Assembly (NCBI GenBank): GCA_019694755.1
Contig: JAIBBI010000002.1
Location: forward strand, 1-64,000
Reading direction: 5' to 3'
Length of the DNA: 64,000 bases
From: Gemmataceae bacterium
GTDB taxonomy: Bacteria; Planctomycetota; Planctomycetia; Gemmatales; Gemmataceae
Positions 50,353 to 60,702 of this stretch are shown piece by piece. Position numbers and translations under genes: made by a program. The notes beneath the pieces are model-generated. The model did no database searches. It was given only the letters and a program-made list of their open reading frames with translations, and was not told where the DNA came from. The first letter of the stretch is position 1. Each line of letters opens with the position of its first letter.

Positions 50353-50660
50353 GGCTCTTTGCAGGCCTCCTGGAATGCCTGCTCTGCGTTGGCCAGCGCT
50401 TCACAGTCGCAGTACCCGCCGTTGTCGTTGAGCCACAGTTCGATTGGCCTCGCTTCGACTCCGGCGTTGCTACACCAATCACGAACCAATCGCAGCGTGT
50501 GGCTGCATTCATTACGGGAGAGTTCAGCGTCGAGCCAATCGAACATCGCAGACAACTGCTCCCGCGGTAACGGGAACTTGGCTCTGGCCGCGGCACTCTT
50601 CTGAGCTTTCCAAGCCGTCAGCGCGGCTTTCCGGTTCTGTTTGTCAGGGCGAGCCGCCAT
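50343..50660 (-). CDS. DUF2695 family protein
   Basis: 105 residues. The DUF2695 pattern is clear: 'FPLPREQLSAMFDWLDAELSR', 'CSHTLRLVRDWC' and 'WLNDNGGYCDCEALANAEQ', with conserved Cys/His that may bind metal. Function unknown. It begins 21 bp after sucD on the same strand and is followed by the candidate small ORF and PhyH, so these accessory genes may be read from the sucCD promoter. Confidence 0.85.
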   Translation of the reverse strand: MAARPDKQNRKAALTAWKAQKSAAARAKFPLPREQLSAMFDWLDAELSRNECSHTLRLVRDWCSNAGVEARPIELWLNDNGGYCDCEALANAEQAFQEACKEPNG

Positions 50661-50681
50661 CGTACGCCCTCCGCCACCCGT

Positions 50682-51560
50682 TTACTTCTTCCGCGCGATC
50701 GCCCGTTGCACCGCGGCGGCCAGTTCGGCGGGGGTGGCGGCGACTTCGATGTTTGCGGCTTTCAGCGCGGCGATCTTGTCCGCGGCCGAGCCGCTGCCGC
50801 CGCTGATGATCGCGCCGGCGTGACCCATGCGTTTGCCCGGCGGGGCGGTCTGCCCGGCGATGAACGCCGCCACCGGCTTGGTGACGTGCTGCTTCACGAA
50901 CGCCGCGGCTTCTTCCTCGGCCGTGCCGCCGATCTCGCCGATCATCAGGATCGCGTCGGTGCCGGGGTCGGCCTGGAACAGCTTCAGGCAGTCGATCTGG
51001 TTGGTGCCCGGGATCGGGTCGCCGCCGATGCCGACGCAGGTGCTCTGACCCATGCCGAGGCTGGTGAGCTGCCAGACGGCTTCGTAGGTGAGCGTGCCCG
51101 ACCGGCTGATGACGCCGACGTTGCCGGGCTTGTGGATGTAGCCGGGCATGATGCCGATCTTGCACTGGCCGGGGGTGATGATGCCCGGGCAGTTGGGCCC
51201 GATGAGCCGACAGTTCGGCTTCGTCGCGAGGAACCGCTTCACCTTGGCCATGTCGAGGACGGGCACGCCCTCGGTGATGGCGACGATGAGGCGGATGCCG
51301 GCGTCGGCCGCCTCCATGATGGCGTCGGCCGCACCCGCGGGCGGCACGAACACCATGCTCGTGTCCGCGCCAGCCTTCTGCACGGCTTCATGCACGGTGT
51401 TGAACAGCGGGAAGCCTTCCTTGACGGTGCCGCCCTTGCCCGGCGAAATACCGCCGACCATCTGCGTACCGTACTCCCGGCAATGGATCGAGTGAAACGT
51501 CCCCACCTTGCCCATGCCCTGGCAGATCACGCGCGTATTCTTGTCGACCAGAATGCTCAT
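50682..51560 (-). CDS. sucD: Succinyl-CoA ligase, alpha subunit
   Basis: 292 residues from ATG 51560. CoA-binding Rossmann domain ('[24 protein letters not shown]', '[10 protein letters not shown]') and ligase domain with '[11 protein letters not shown]', '[14 protein letters not shown]', '[11 protein letters not shown]' and the phosphorylated His in '[13 protein letters not shown]' near residue 246. With SucC it interconverts succinyl-CoA and succinate with substrate-level phosphorylation in the TCA cycle. It starts 37 bp after sucC. Confidence 0.96.
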   Translation of the reverse strand: MSILVDKNTRVICQGMGKVGTFHSIHCREYGTQMVGGISPGKGGTVKEGFPLFNTVHEAVQKAGADTSMVFVPPAGAADAIMEAADAGIRLIVAITEGVPVLDMAKVKRFLATKPNCRLIGPNCPGIITPGQCKIGIMPGYIHKPGNVGVISRSGTLTYEAVWQLTSLGMGQSTCVGIGGDPIPGTNQIDCLKLFQADPGTDAILMIGEIGGTAEEEAAAFVKQHVTKPVAAFIAGQTAPPGKRMGHAGAIISGGSGSAADKIAALKAANIEVAATPAELAAAVQRAIARKK

Positions 51561-51597
51561 AAGAAGTCGCCCTGCTTCGGTGTTTCGTGGTGTGTCG

Positions 51598-52788
<1,191 letters not shown>

Positions 52789-52841
52789 GCTCGATGTCCG
52801 CTCTGATTTTGCTTGAAGGTGTTATAGAGAAGTGCAATGAT

Positions 52842-52873
52842 GAAAGCCCACCGGTTGTAACCGGTGGGCTTTC
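52842..52873. repeat. Palindromic repeat family copy 3, in a divergent region
   Basis: A perfect 15-bp stem, GAAAGCCCACCGGTT/AACCGGTGGGCTTTC, around GT. Unlike the other copies it lies between two divergent start codons (sucC and the AAA ATPase), where no terminator is expected. Confidence 0.85.
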
Positions 52874-53009
52874 GTAATTTCGAGCGCAAGAATCGTTGAC
52901 CGCCGACGTATAACTTCTGTAGTCCGGGCGGGCTCCCGCCAGACCCCACCAGTTTTATCCGAACCTTCCACCGGACCGTGCGGTCTTACCCCGCATGAAG
53001 GAGCCTGCG

Positions 53010-54518
53010 ATGGATTACTCAAACGTTCTGGCCGGCGGTGCCCTGATCGGGCTCCTCGCCGGGTTCTGGGACAAGATCAAGGCGCTCGCCTGGCGGATCG
53101 TCAACCTCGTCATTCAACAGGTTGAGATTCCCAGCGAGGCCGCACACACGGCCGTGGTCGCGTACCTCGTCGAGAGGTTCCCGCGCTCGCGGTTCTACGA
53201 CCGCATGTACGGCGCGATCTACGAACACCACCGCGACGGCCGACTCGGGCTCGTGCCGTTCGAGCAGTTCGGCAACCGCTCCGTCGTGTTCTGGAACGGC
53301 TGGATGCCGTTCGTGTTCTCCAACGCGCAGGAAGCCAAGGCCAAGTCGCGGCGTGGCAACGCCAACTCTTCCTCCGACGAGAACACCGCCAAGGTCCACT
53401 GCACGATCACCTTCCTCCGCGGCACGGTCGACATCGAGTCGATCATGCGTGACGCCTGCGCCCGGCAGAATCAGCTCGCCTGGAGCACCGCCGACGAGGA
53501 AGAGACCGGCCGGAACCGGTTCGTGATCCACCACGTCCCGCCGCGCGGAGACGACGACGACAGCAGTTCGTCCGACAGCTCGGGCCTGCCGTGGTACCGC
53601 CAGGCGTCGTACCGGTTGCTCGCGCACCAGGCCGATCAACTCGGCAAAGCGCCGATCTGCACCGGCTCGGCCCTCGACAACCTCATCTTCCCGCAGAAGG
53701 TGAAAGACCTGATCCGCGAGATCGAGCTCTGGCGCGCGAGCCGCGACTGGTACCGGGGACGGGCGATCCCGTGGAAGCGCGGCTGGCTGCTCTACGGCCC
53801 GCCCGGCACGGGCAAGACCGCGCTCGCCCGCGCGTTCGCCGAAGACATGAACATGCCGATCTACTGCTACAACCTGGCGGAGATGAGCAACCACGAGCTG
53901 ATCAAGGCGTGGGCCGAGATGCAGCGCAACGTCCCGTGCATCGCGCTGATCGAAGACATCGACAACGTCTTCCACGGCCGGGAAAACGTGGCCCGGAAGA
54001 ACCAGCCGATGCCGATGATCTTCCAGATGCCGCAACAGCAGAACAACGACGGCGACCGCAACCGCGGGCAGGGTCCGCCGCTGACGTTCGACTGCCTGCT
54101 CAACTGCCTCGACGGTGTCGAACGGGCCGACGGGATCTTCACGATCATCACGACGAACGACATCGGGAAGGTGGACCCCGCGCTCGGTCAGCCGCGTACG
54201 CTGCCGGACGGCAGCGTGGAGTTCATCAGCACCCGACCTGGGCGGGTGGATAAGGCAGTCGAGCTGACCTACATGGAGGCGGACGACAAGAAGCGGCTCG
54301 CCGGCCGGATCCTGGCCGACGCCCCGGCCGAGCACCGGAAGATGCTCGAGTTCATCGACAAATTCCCGGACTTGAAGGAGACGCCTGCCCAATTCCAGGA
54401 GCGGTGTGCCCAGGTGGCCCTCGCCGGCTTCTGGCGTGAGAAGGCGAAGCACCAGCCGAGCCCGCGACGCGAAGCGAATGCCGAGCGGCCCGAGGCGGCG
54501 ATGACGAAGAGTGTGTAA
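53010..54518 (+). CDS. BCS1-like AAA ATPase, membrane-anchored
   Basis: 502 residues; AAGGAG six bases before the ATG at 53010. A hydrophobic N-terminal segment ('VLAGGALIGLLAGFW') precedes a BCS1-N-like region. AAA motifs: 'GWLLYGPPGTGKTALARAF' (Walker A near 263), 'VPCIALIEDIDNVF' (Walker B), 'FTIITTNDIGKVDPAL' (sensor 1) and 'STRPGRVDKAVELTYME' (arginine region). Bcs1 in mitochondria moves folded Rieske protein across the membrane; bacterial members are uncharacterised. The gene is flanked on both sides by copies of the same palindrome. Confidence 0.9.
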   Translation: MDYSNVLAGGALIGLLAGFWDKIKALAWRIVNLVIQQVEIPSEAAHTAVVAYLVERFPRSRFYDRMYGAIYEHHRDGRLGLVPFEQFGNRSVVFWNGWMPFVFSNAQEAKAKSRRGNANSSSDENTAKVHCTITFLRGTVDIESIMRDACARQNQLAWSTADEEETGRNRFVIHHVPPRGDDDDSSSSDSSGLPWYRQASYRLLAHQADQLGKAPICTGSALDNLIFPQKVKDLIREIELWRASRDWYRGRAIPWKRGWLLYGPPGTGKTALARAFAEDMNMPIYCYNLAEMSNHELIKAWAEMQRNVPCIALIEDIDNVFHGRENVARKNQPMPMIFQMPQQQNNDGDRNRGQGPPLTFDCLLNCLDGVERADGIFTIITTNDIGKVDPALGQPRTLPDGSVEFISTRPGRVDKAVELTYMEADDKKRLAGRILADAPAEHRKMLEFIDKFPDLKETPAQFQERCAQVALAGFWREKAKHQPSPRREANAERPEAAMTKSV

Positions 54519-54522
54519 ACTC

Positions 54523-54554
54523 GAAAGCCCACCGGTTGCAACCGGTGGGCTTTC
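54523..54554 (+). terminator. Palindromic terminator, repeat family copy 4
   Basis: The same 15-bp arms as copies 1 and 3 around GC, 4 bp after the AAA ATPase stop and followed by TCTTTT. It can also serve the convergent gene ending at 54562. Confidence 0.82.
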
Positions 54555-54561
54555 TCTTTTG

Positions 54562-55647
54562 CTACTTCTGGAAGCCGACGGGTGAGGGGCCGCCGGGCTT
54601 CAGGGGTGTGGATTGCGAGTTCGGGGCGAACTCGGGCAGGCCCAACGTCACGGGTGGCGGCGGGGACGGCCGGCCGGCCGGCGGCGCGGGTGGCGTCGGC
54701 CGGGGGTTCGTCCCCAGCGGGATCACGCCCGGCGCCCGTCGCTCGTCCGGCGCAGCACCGCGGGCGATCGGCCCGGCCGGATCAAGCTGCGGCTGGGCCG
54801 GCGGCACCGTCAGCCGGACCACTTCCCGTCCGGTCGGCGTGGCCGGCGCCCGGCCCACGTTGTTCGACGCCACCGTCGTCGGGTTCGATCCACGGCGGGC
54901 GATATCGCGGGTGTCGCGCAGGTGTTGCAGCCACGATTCCTCAAGCTGCTCGACCGACTGGAATCCGTAATACGTCTGGCAGGCGCGGTCCCAACTGCCC
55001 CGCATACCCATGCTCACGAAGTCGAGGAACGTCTTCCGGTCGGACTTGTTCACGAGATACTCCGACACCGAGAATCCCTCGGCATAGATGATCAGGACGT
55101 CGGAGACTTCGTGGTACTCCTTCAGGTTGAACAACCGGCGCAGCGGCAGTTTGCCGCCCGGCCGGTTGAGGTAGTTGCGACAAAGCTGATCGTGCCGGGC
55201 CCGCTCCTGATCGTCTTCACTGAGCACCGATCCGCCCTCGTCCGCCCAGCGGGGCACGGGAAACCGGAAGTGGTGCGCGAAGACCGTGTGAGTGATCTCG
55301 TGTGGCAGAACGCTATTGAGCATGCGCTCAATCTGCCCTTCGATGTTCATGGATAGCACGACGTAGCCGCCGTTGCGGTAGTCGAAGCTCGTCGCGCCGC
55401 CGCCGTTGGACATCGTCGGCTTCACGTACAGGGGGCAGGGCTGGTTCCAGGGTGGCATTTCCTGGCCGAGCCACTCGATGGCCTTCTGTCGGCGGAAGAA
55501 CTCCGCCTGCCGGCCGAACTGCTCGGCGATCTGCGCGTTGGGGGCGTGGACGAGGAAGTTCTGGGTCCGGAGTTGCGACTCGGCCGCGGCGGGGGCGGCA
55601 GCCAGCACCAGCGCGATCAAGCTGAAGAAATGCCGTCGTCGATCCAT
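54562..55647 (-). CDS. Secreted gluzincin-like metallopeptidase with Pro-rich tail
   Basis: 361 residues, ATG 55647 with GGAGG eight bases upstream. A signal peptide (1-22) leads to a peptidase-like domain: 'SVLPHEITHTVFAHHF' (HExxH near residue 116), 'PRWADEGGSVLSED' (downstream Glu ligand), 'LIIYAEGFSVSEYLV' and 'FLDFVSMGMRG'. This fits the peptidase MA-like family found in many bacteria. The last ~100 residues are Pro/Ala-rich and low complexity, probably a wall- or surface-spanning linker. The substrate is unknown. Confidence 0.87.
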   Translation of the reverse strand: MDRRRHFFSLIALVLAAAPAAAESQLRTQNFLVHAPNAQIAEQFGRQAEFFRRQKAIEWLGQEMPPWNQPCPLYVKPTMSNGGGATSFDYRNGGYVVLSMNIEGQIERMLNSVLPHEITHTVFAHHFRFPVPRWADEGGSVLSEDDQERARHDQLCRNYLNRPGGKLPLRRLFNLKEYHEVSDVLIIYAEGFSVSEYLVNKSDRKTFLDFVSMGMRGSWDRACQTYYGFQSVEQLEESWLQHLRDTRDIARRGSNPTTVASNNVGRAPATPTGREVVRLTVPPAQPQLDPAGPIARGAAPDERRAPGVIPLGTNPRPTPPAPPAGRPSPPPPVTLGLPEFAPNSQSTPLKPGGPSPVGFQK

Positions 55648-55864
55648 GCGCCGGGCCTCCGGTCCGAGGTTCAAGTTGAAGCGTAACCGCAAAACTTGAG
55701 CCGGAGTTGGAGCCGCGCGCGTTTTTCACCCGCCGGAGCGTGCGAACTTGCGGGCCAATCAGGACTTGGGAGTTGGTGGCAGAACAGCGGTCGTATCGAG
55801 GGGGCCTTTTCTCGATGTAAAGGTTACAAATCCACGCACCCTGTGTGAAACTCTTACACCTCTG

Positions 55865-56551
55865 CTAACTGCGTAAACTGTGCTGCTTAAGGAGGTCGCG
55901 CAGCCACTCGCGGTCACTGTCCGTGAGTGGAACCGCCGGGTCGACTTTGTAGTCAACGCGCGATTCGAACCCGCCGGCCTCGTACGCCTTCGTGAACGCG
56001 GCCTGCAGATCGACGAGCACGTCGCGGTGGTCGGCGAGCAAGGGCAGGCGGAACTTGGGCAGCGGCCGGTTCAGCGTCGCCGTGTAGATCTCGTGCCGGT
56101 CCGGCGCGCCGGCCCGCGTCACGGTGACGGCGTAGTTCCAGTCGGGCAGGCCCGAGCGGTCGTAATCCAGCGTCGGCTTGCCATCGAGTATCAGATCGAC
56201 TTCTACGAGGTTCGCGCCGCCGCGCAATCCCGCAAGGCGCGTCGCGAGGTAAGCGGCCCGCCCCTCGGCGGAGGTTTTATTCCCGGGGCTGACGATGTCG
56301 ATGATCGTGACCGTCCGCGGATCGGTACGGGTGTGAATCTCGATGACCGGTTCGGTCCGCGTTTCGTGCGTCACGGAGGTGAACAACACGACCCTGGTTC
56401 CGTACTGTCGGGTGTTTGTCCGCGTCCGGTAGCGATCGGCGAGCGCGGCCGAGAGCGATTCCTGCAGCGCGGCCATCAGCAGCCGGTGCAGTTCGCCCCA
56501 GAACGGCGCAGTCTCGAGATACGGGTCCATCCCCGGAAACGGGCTCACCAT
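55865..56551 (-). CDS. DUF4058 family protein
   Basis: 228 residues, ATG 56551 after GGAGGAGG. It starts with the family hallmark 'SPFPGMDPYLE' and continues 'FWGELHRLLMAALQESLSAAL', 'IEIHTRTDPRTVTIIDIVSPGNKT', 'NLVEVDLILDGKPTLDY' and 'FRLPLLADHRDVLVDLQAAF'. The fold is thought to be nuclease-like (PD-(D/E)XK-type positions in 'EIH...TIIDIVSP'), which is inference. Function unknown; common in cyanobacteria and planctomycetes. The 217 bp beyond its 3' end hold nothing recognised. Confidence 0.9.
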   Translation of the reverse strand: MVSPFPGMDPYLETAPFWGELHRLLMAALQESLSAALADRYRTRTNTRQYGTRVVLFTSVTHETRTEPVIEIHTRTDPRTVTIIDIVSPGNKTSAEGRAAYLATRLAGLRGGANLVEVDLILDGKPTLDYDRSGLPDWNYAVTVTRAGAPDRHEIYTATLNRPLPKFRLPLLADHRDVLVDLQAAFTKAYEAGGFESRVDYKVDPAVPLTDSDREWLRDLLKQHSLRS

Positions 56552-56724
56552 GGCCTGTCGCCTCCTCCTGAAGTTTGGACCGTCATTGTACCCCTTGGGC
56601 AGAATGTCCAAAAGATCGCGCCGGCGGATGTCCGCTTTCGCCAGGGCCGACCGCTCTGTGGTGGTAGAGGGCCGGCAACGACAACCCGACCGGCCCGCGA
56701 AACACCGAACTGGAGGATCGAGTC

Positions 56725-57096
56725 ATGCGACGGCACACCACCTTCACCCGCCTGACCCTGAACCGGCTCGACGGCCGGAACCTGCCCTCGGCCGTGATCA
56801 GCCATGAAGTCGCAACTCCGCTCTACGACACACCGGAGCCGGCCGCCTACGAGATGCGGATCATCGACAGGAACGAGACCAAGCTCGAAAGCAAGCCGGT
56901 GATCGCCGTCGCCGAGTTCACGCGGCCCGAGGGTCCCGTGGGGCCGATCTCGACGAAGACCGTGCGGCTGACCAAGCAGACGATCCGCGAAGAGTCTCAG
57001 GCAGCCCGCGCGGGTGGCGACAACCGGATCGAAATGCCGGCCGCTGCGGCGGTGCAGGTCCGTGAACAGAAGTTGGTGCAGCTCGCCCTGACGTGA
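56725..57096 (+). CDS. Small exported protein with planctomycete N-terminal motif
   Basis: 123 residues, GGAGG eight bases before the ATG. It begins 'RRHTTFTRLTLNRLDGRNLP', the same type of N-terminal Arg-rich plus 'L..L..R..PS' motif as the large metallopeptidase ('RRRRTFQVERLESRLAPA'). The rest is short strands and helix without a known domain ('YEMRIIDRNETKLESKPV', 'STKTVRLTKQTIREES'). Function unknown. It is convergent with the histidine kinase gene. Confidence 0.72.
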   Translation: MRRHTTFTRLTLNRLDGRNLPSAVISHEVATPLYDTPEPAAYEMRIIDRNETKLESKPVIAVAEFTRPEGPVGPISTKTVRLTKQTIREESQAARAGGDNRIEMPAAAAVQVREQKLVQLALT

Positions 57097-57122
57097 CAGG
57101 TAAAAACGACCGCAAGGTGGTG

Positions 57123-57159
57123 TCAGCCGTCCGGGGCGCGCGTGGTCCCGGACGGCTGA
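57123..57159. terminator. Hairpin at convergent gene ends
   Basis: A perfect 13-bp stem, TCAGCCGTCCGGG/CCCGGACGGCTGA, that begins at the kinase stop codon and includes its last codons. A T5 run lies 14-19 nt beyond on the minus strand. Confidence 0.5.
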
Positions 57160-59369
57160 ATTGCTTTGCGGACGGCGTCGAGGAGATCGGCGAGCCGGTA
57201 CGGCTTGGACAGGACGCCGACCTCGCCGGGTTCCGCGACGTGACCAGTAAGGTCGGAATCTGCGACGCCGGTCGCGAAAAGGCACTTCAAATCAGGCCGA
57301 CGCTGGCGGAGCACTCGCAGCGTCTCCCGGCCGCCCTGCCGCGGCATCGACTGGTCGAGGATCGCCAGGGCGATGTCACCGGCGAACACTTCGGCCTTCT
57401 CGATCGCATCGATGCCGTCGACCGCCTCGACAACGGTGTAGCCGGATTCTTCAAGCGCCTGCGTCACGAACGAACGGATCAACGGCTCGTCGTCGGCCAC
57501 CAGAATCGCGCCACCGCCGACGGGTGCTGGGCTTGCAGCCGTCTCGGGCCGCAGCGACGGCGCGGGCAGCAACGGCAACCGGACAACGAACCGCGTACCC
57601 TGCCCGGGCACGGTGTCGCACTCGATCGTCCCGCCGAGGTTGTGCACGATGGCAAGCACGGAGGGCATGCCGAGGCCGGTCCCCCGGCCGGGCTCCTTCG
57701 TCGTGAACAGCGGCTCGAAGATCCGGGCCTGGACTTCGGGCGTCATGCCGATGCCGGTATCGGCCACGTTCAGGCAGACCCGGCTCCCGTCGCGACACAA
57801 CTCCGTGGACACCGTGAGCCGGCCGCCCGCGGGCATGGCATCGCGGGCATTGACGCAGAGGTTGATGAGGATCTGGTGGATGTCGCCGGGATCGCCGCCG
57901 ACGATGAGTGGCCCGGCCGCCAGCGTGGCGACTACCTGAATGTCCGAGCCGAAGGCCGGCGCAAGCAGAGCCAACACCTCGCGGGTGACGGCATTCATAT
58001 CGCACGCGCCCCCCGGGATCGCCGCCCGGCGGGCTACGCCGAGAAGCTTGTACGAGATCTCCGCCGCCCGCTCCGCGGCCTGGGCAGCGACGGCCAGCGG
58101 CGCGCGTACGGCAGGGTCGTCGGTGCAGGCCACCGCCCGGCCGATGTGCCCCATCAGGGCGGTGAGAAGGTTATTGATGTCGTGGGCCGCCCCGCCCGCC
58201 AACTGGCCCAGAGCTTCGAGTCGACCGGCCAACCTGAGCCGTGTCTCCAGTTCTCGGACCTGTGTCACGTCAATGGAAACGGCTACGGCACCGGTGATCA
58301 GATCGTGCGCGTCCCGCAGCGGGTCCAAGTGTGTCGAATAGACCCGGCCGTGGTGATTAACCTCGAAGTGCACGGAGTGCCCTTCGAGCGCCTGGCGTGC
58401 GGCCACCAACACAGGATCCTGCGGGTCATTCGTGCGAAGGTATTGAAATAGTGACAGGCCGACCACTTCGTCCGGCAGCAGGCCGAGGTCGCGCAGGCCG
58501 CGCCCCTGCGATGAGGTAAAGCGCAGATCGCGGTCGATGGTCCAGATCACCGCGGGCATCTGATCGAGCAGGAGCCGCGACTGCGCGTTGCTGCGCGACA
58601 GCTCTTCGGTCGCCGCGGAGAGCGCGGTCACGTCGTCGAACACGGCCACGAACCCCGCGAACTCCGACCCCACGCCTTTCAGCGTGGCCATCGTCAGCAG
58701 GGCCCGGGCCCGCGTGCCGTCCGGGCGGATGATCGTGTAACGCTGGCCACGGAGTACGGAGCTGTCCGGATCGATCAGCTCCTGTTCGACGCCGAGTTGC
58801 TCCCAGAGCAGGCCGACGAGTTCGCGGCGCGGTTTATCAAACAGCTTCGCCGCGGCCGGGTTCGCCAGGGTGATCCGCTTGTCCGCGCCGACCAGCAGGA
58901 TCGCGTCGGGGTTGGTATCGATGATGCGCCGCAGACGGTCTTCGCTGGCCCGTAGCGCGAGCTCGGCGACGTGCTGATCGGTGATATCGGCGAGGACGCC
59001 GTCGAGCCGGATCGGCGGCCCGCTGCTGATCCGGATGATGTCGCGTACCCAACGGACGCTGCCGTCAGGCCGGACGATGCGGTAGCGGTACTCGGCATCG
59101 CGGGCGTCGCGCAGCGCGAATGGAATGGCACGATCGCTTGCGTCGACCCGCGGGCGGTCGTCGGGATGGATGGCCTCGAGCCAGCGGTCGCGGCCCGGAA
59201 GGAACCATTGGGCCGGCCGGCCGGAGATGCGCTCGATGGCGGGCGACACGTAGCGGTAGACCCACTGGCCGTCGGCCGCGATGGTCGCGCTCCAGACGCA
59301 GTCGTTGACCGCGTCGAGGATGCGCCGCCAATCCGGGTCCGGATTCGGTTGCTGGAGGGGGTCTGCCAT
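57123..59369 (-). CDS. PAS-domain hybrid histidine kinase with receiver
   Basis: 748 residues. Three PAS/PAC units (about 10-145, 150-260, 275-385; for example 'RIVRPDGSVRWVRDIIRISS', 'DTNPDAILLVGADKRITLAN', 'DQMPAVIWTIDRDLRF') precede a dimerisation region with phospho-His in 'GGAAHDINNLLTAL' near 396. The HATPase domain has 'INLCVNARDAMP', 'VADTGIGM' and 'GTGLGMPSVLAIV'. The C-terminal receiver has 'LVADDEP' and phospho-Asp in 'LAILDQSMPR' near 671, then 'SKPY'. No transmembrane segment, so a cytoplasmic sensor. No output regulator gene is adjacent. Confidence 0.93.
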   Translation of the reverse strand: MADPLQQPNPDPDWRRILDAVNDCVWSATIAADGQWVYRYVSPAIERISGRPAQWFLPGRDRWLEAIHPDDRPRVDASDRAIPFALRDARDAEYRYRIVRPDGSVRWVRDIIRISSGPPIRLDGVLADITDQHVAELALRASEDRLRRIIDTNPDAILLVGADKRITLANPAAAKLFDKPRRELVGLLWEQLGVEQELIDPDSSVLRGQRYTIIRPDGTRARALLTMATLKGVGSEFAGFVAVFDDVTALSAATEELSRSNAQSRLLLDQMPAVIWTIDRDLRFTSSQGRGLRDLGLLPDEVVGLSLFQYLRTNDPQDPVLVAARQALEGHSVHFEVNHHGRVYSTHLDPLRDAHDLITGAVAVSIDVTQVRELETRLRLAGRLEALGQLAGGAAHDINNLLTALMGHIGRAVACTDDPAVRAPLAVAAQAAERAAEISYKLLGVARRAAIPGGACDMNAVTREVLALLAPAFGSDIQVVATLAAGPLIVGGDPGDIHQILINLCVNARDAMPAGGRLTVSTELCRDGSRVCLNVADTGIGMTPEVQARIFEPLFTTKEPGRGTGLGMPSVLAIVHNLGGTIECDTVPGQGTRFVVRLPLLPAPSLRPETAASPAPVGGGAILVADDEPLIRSFVTQALEESGYTVVEAVDGIDAIEKAEVFAGDIALAILDQSMPRQGGRETLRVLRQRRPDLKCLFATGVADSDLTGHVAEPGEVGVLSKPYRLADLLDAVRKAIQPSGTTRAPDG

Positions 59370-59460
59370 GGCTTCCAAACTCTACTGTACCCGCGGACCT
59401 TTGCAAACAACGGGCGATCCGCGATAATCTTCGAATCTTCCCTCACAATCGGCACCGTCT

Positions 59461-60678
59461 GTGAAACCGGCACCGTTCTTCTTCATAATTGCTGCCGGGC
59501 TGGCACTCGCGGCCGATTGGCCCCGGTTCCGCGGCCCCGATGGCGCAGGCATCGCCGGCGACACGTTGCCGCCCCTGTCCGCTGAATCGCAACGCTGGAA
59601 GATCGACCTGCGCGGGCCCGGCAACGGCTCGCCGGTAATCGTCGCCGGCAAGATCTTCCTGCCCGTCGCGGCCGCCGACGGCAGCGACCGCTCGCTCGAC
59701 TGCTTCGACGCCGCGACCGGCAAAAAACTCTGGTCGAAGTCCGTACCGGGCAAGCGCAGCCACACGCATCGCAAGAACACGCTCGCCTCTTCGACCCCGG
59801 CCGCGGACGGCGACCGCGTCGTCGCGATCTTCTGGGACGGCGAAACCCTGCGACTCCACGCCTACTCGCACGACGGCGCCGCGCTCTGGGACCGCGACCT
59901 CGGGTCGTACAAGAGCGAGCACGGACCCGGCATGTCGCCCGTGCTGTTCGAAGGGCGGGTGTACGTGAACATCGATCAGGACGGCACGGCCCGGATCGCC
60001 GCGTTCAACGCGCGGACGGGCGAGCCGGTCTGGTCGGCCGACCGCACCGCCCACGATGCCGCGTACTCGACACCGTTCGTGCGACAGGTCGCGGGCCGGG
60101 CGGAGTTGATCGTGACCAGTTCGGCGGGCGTCACCGCCTACGAACCGGTTCGCGGCGACAAGCTCTGGGAGTATGTCTGGGATTGGGCGTACCTGAAAAA
60201 CCCCCTGCGCACGGTGGGCTCATCGATCGTCGCCGACGGGTTGATCCTCGCCTATGCGGGCAACGGCGGCGGCAACAGCGCGGTCCTCGCCCTGCGCCCG
60301 CCCGAGTCGCGGGCCGAGCTGCCGACGCTGGCCTGGGACAAGAAGAAGGGCTTCCCGTATGTGCCGTCGTACTTGTGCGTCGGCCCGCACCTGTTCACCG
60401 TGACGGATCGCGGCGTGGCCGGCTGTTACATCGCGAAAACGGGCCGGGAGGTGTGGACCGAACGCCTCGGCGGCGCATTCACCGCATCGCCGGTCATCGC
60501 CGGCGAACACATCTACGCGGTAAGCGAAGACGGAAACGTGTTCGTGTACAAAGCCGGGCCCAAATTCGAACTGCTGCAAAAGCACCCGCTCGGCGAAACA
60601 GTCTACGCCTCCCCGGCCATCGCCGACGGGAGGCTATTCATCCGCACGCAGAAGTCGCTGTGGTGCTTTGGGAAGTAG
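59461..60678 (+). CDS. Secreted PQQ-like beta-propeller protein
   Basis: 405 residues from a GTG at 59461. A signal peptide ('FFFIIAAGLALA') is followed by 'DWPRFRGPDGAGI', the standard opening of planctomycete outer-membrane-biogenesis BamB/PQQ-like proteins. Propeller blades repeat the W/L-x-x-x-T-G pattern ('CFDAATGKKLWSKSV', 'AFNARTGEPVWSAD', 'YIAKTGREVWTERL', 'LWCFG'). No cofactor residues can be assigned; many such proteins bind no PQQ. Role outside the cytoplasm unknown. Confidence 0.88.
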   Translation: MKPAPFFFIIAAGLALAADWPRFRGPDGAGIAGDTLPPLSAESQRWKIDLRGPGNGSPVIVAGKIFLPVAAADGSDRSLDCFDAATGKKLWSKSVPGKRSHTHRKNTLASSTPAADGDRVVAIFWDGETLRLHAYSHDGAALWDRDLGSYKSEHGPGMSPVLFEGRVYVNIDQDGTARIAAFNARTGEPVWSADRTAHDAAYSTPFVRQVAGRAELIVTSSAGVTAYEPVRGDKLWEYVWDWAYLKNPLRTVGSSIVADGLILAYAGNGGGNSAVLALRPPESRAELPTLAWDKKKGFPYVPSYLCVGPHLFTVTDRGVAGCYIAKTGREVWTERLGGAFTASPVIAGEHIYAVSEDGNVFVYKAGPKFELLQKHPLGETVYASPAIADGRLFIRTQKSLWCFGK

Positions 60679-60702
60679 CGGAAAGTGTAGGCGTATTCGC
60701 CT

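Noticed and set aside
53019-54452. 477-codon open frame on the minus strand
   Set aside because: Antisense to the AAA ATPase with intact Walker motifs.
57093-58451. 452-codon open frame on the plus strand
   Set aside because: Antisense to the histidine kinase; no ribosome site or domain.
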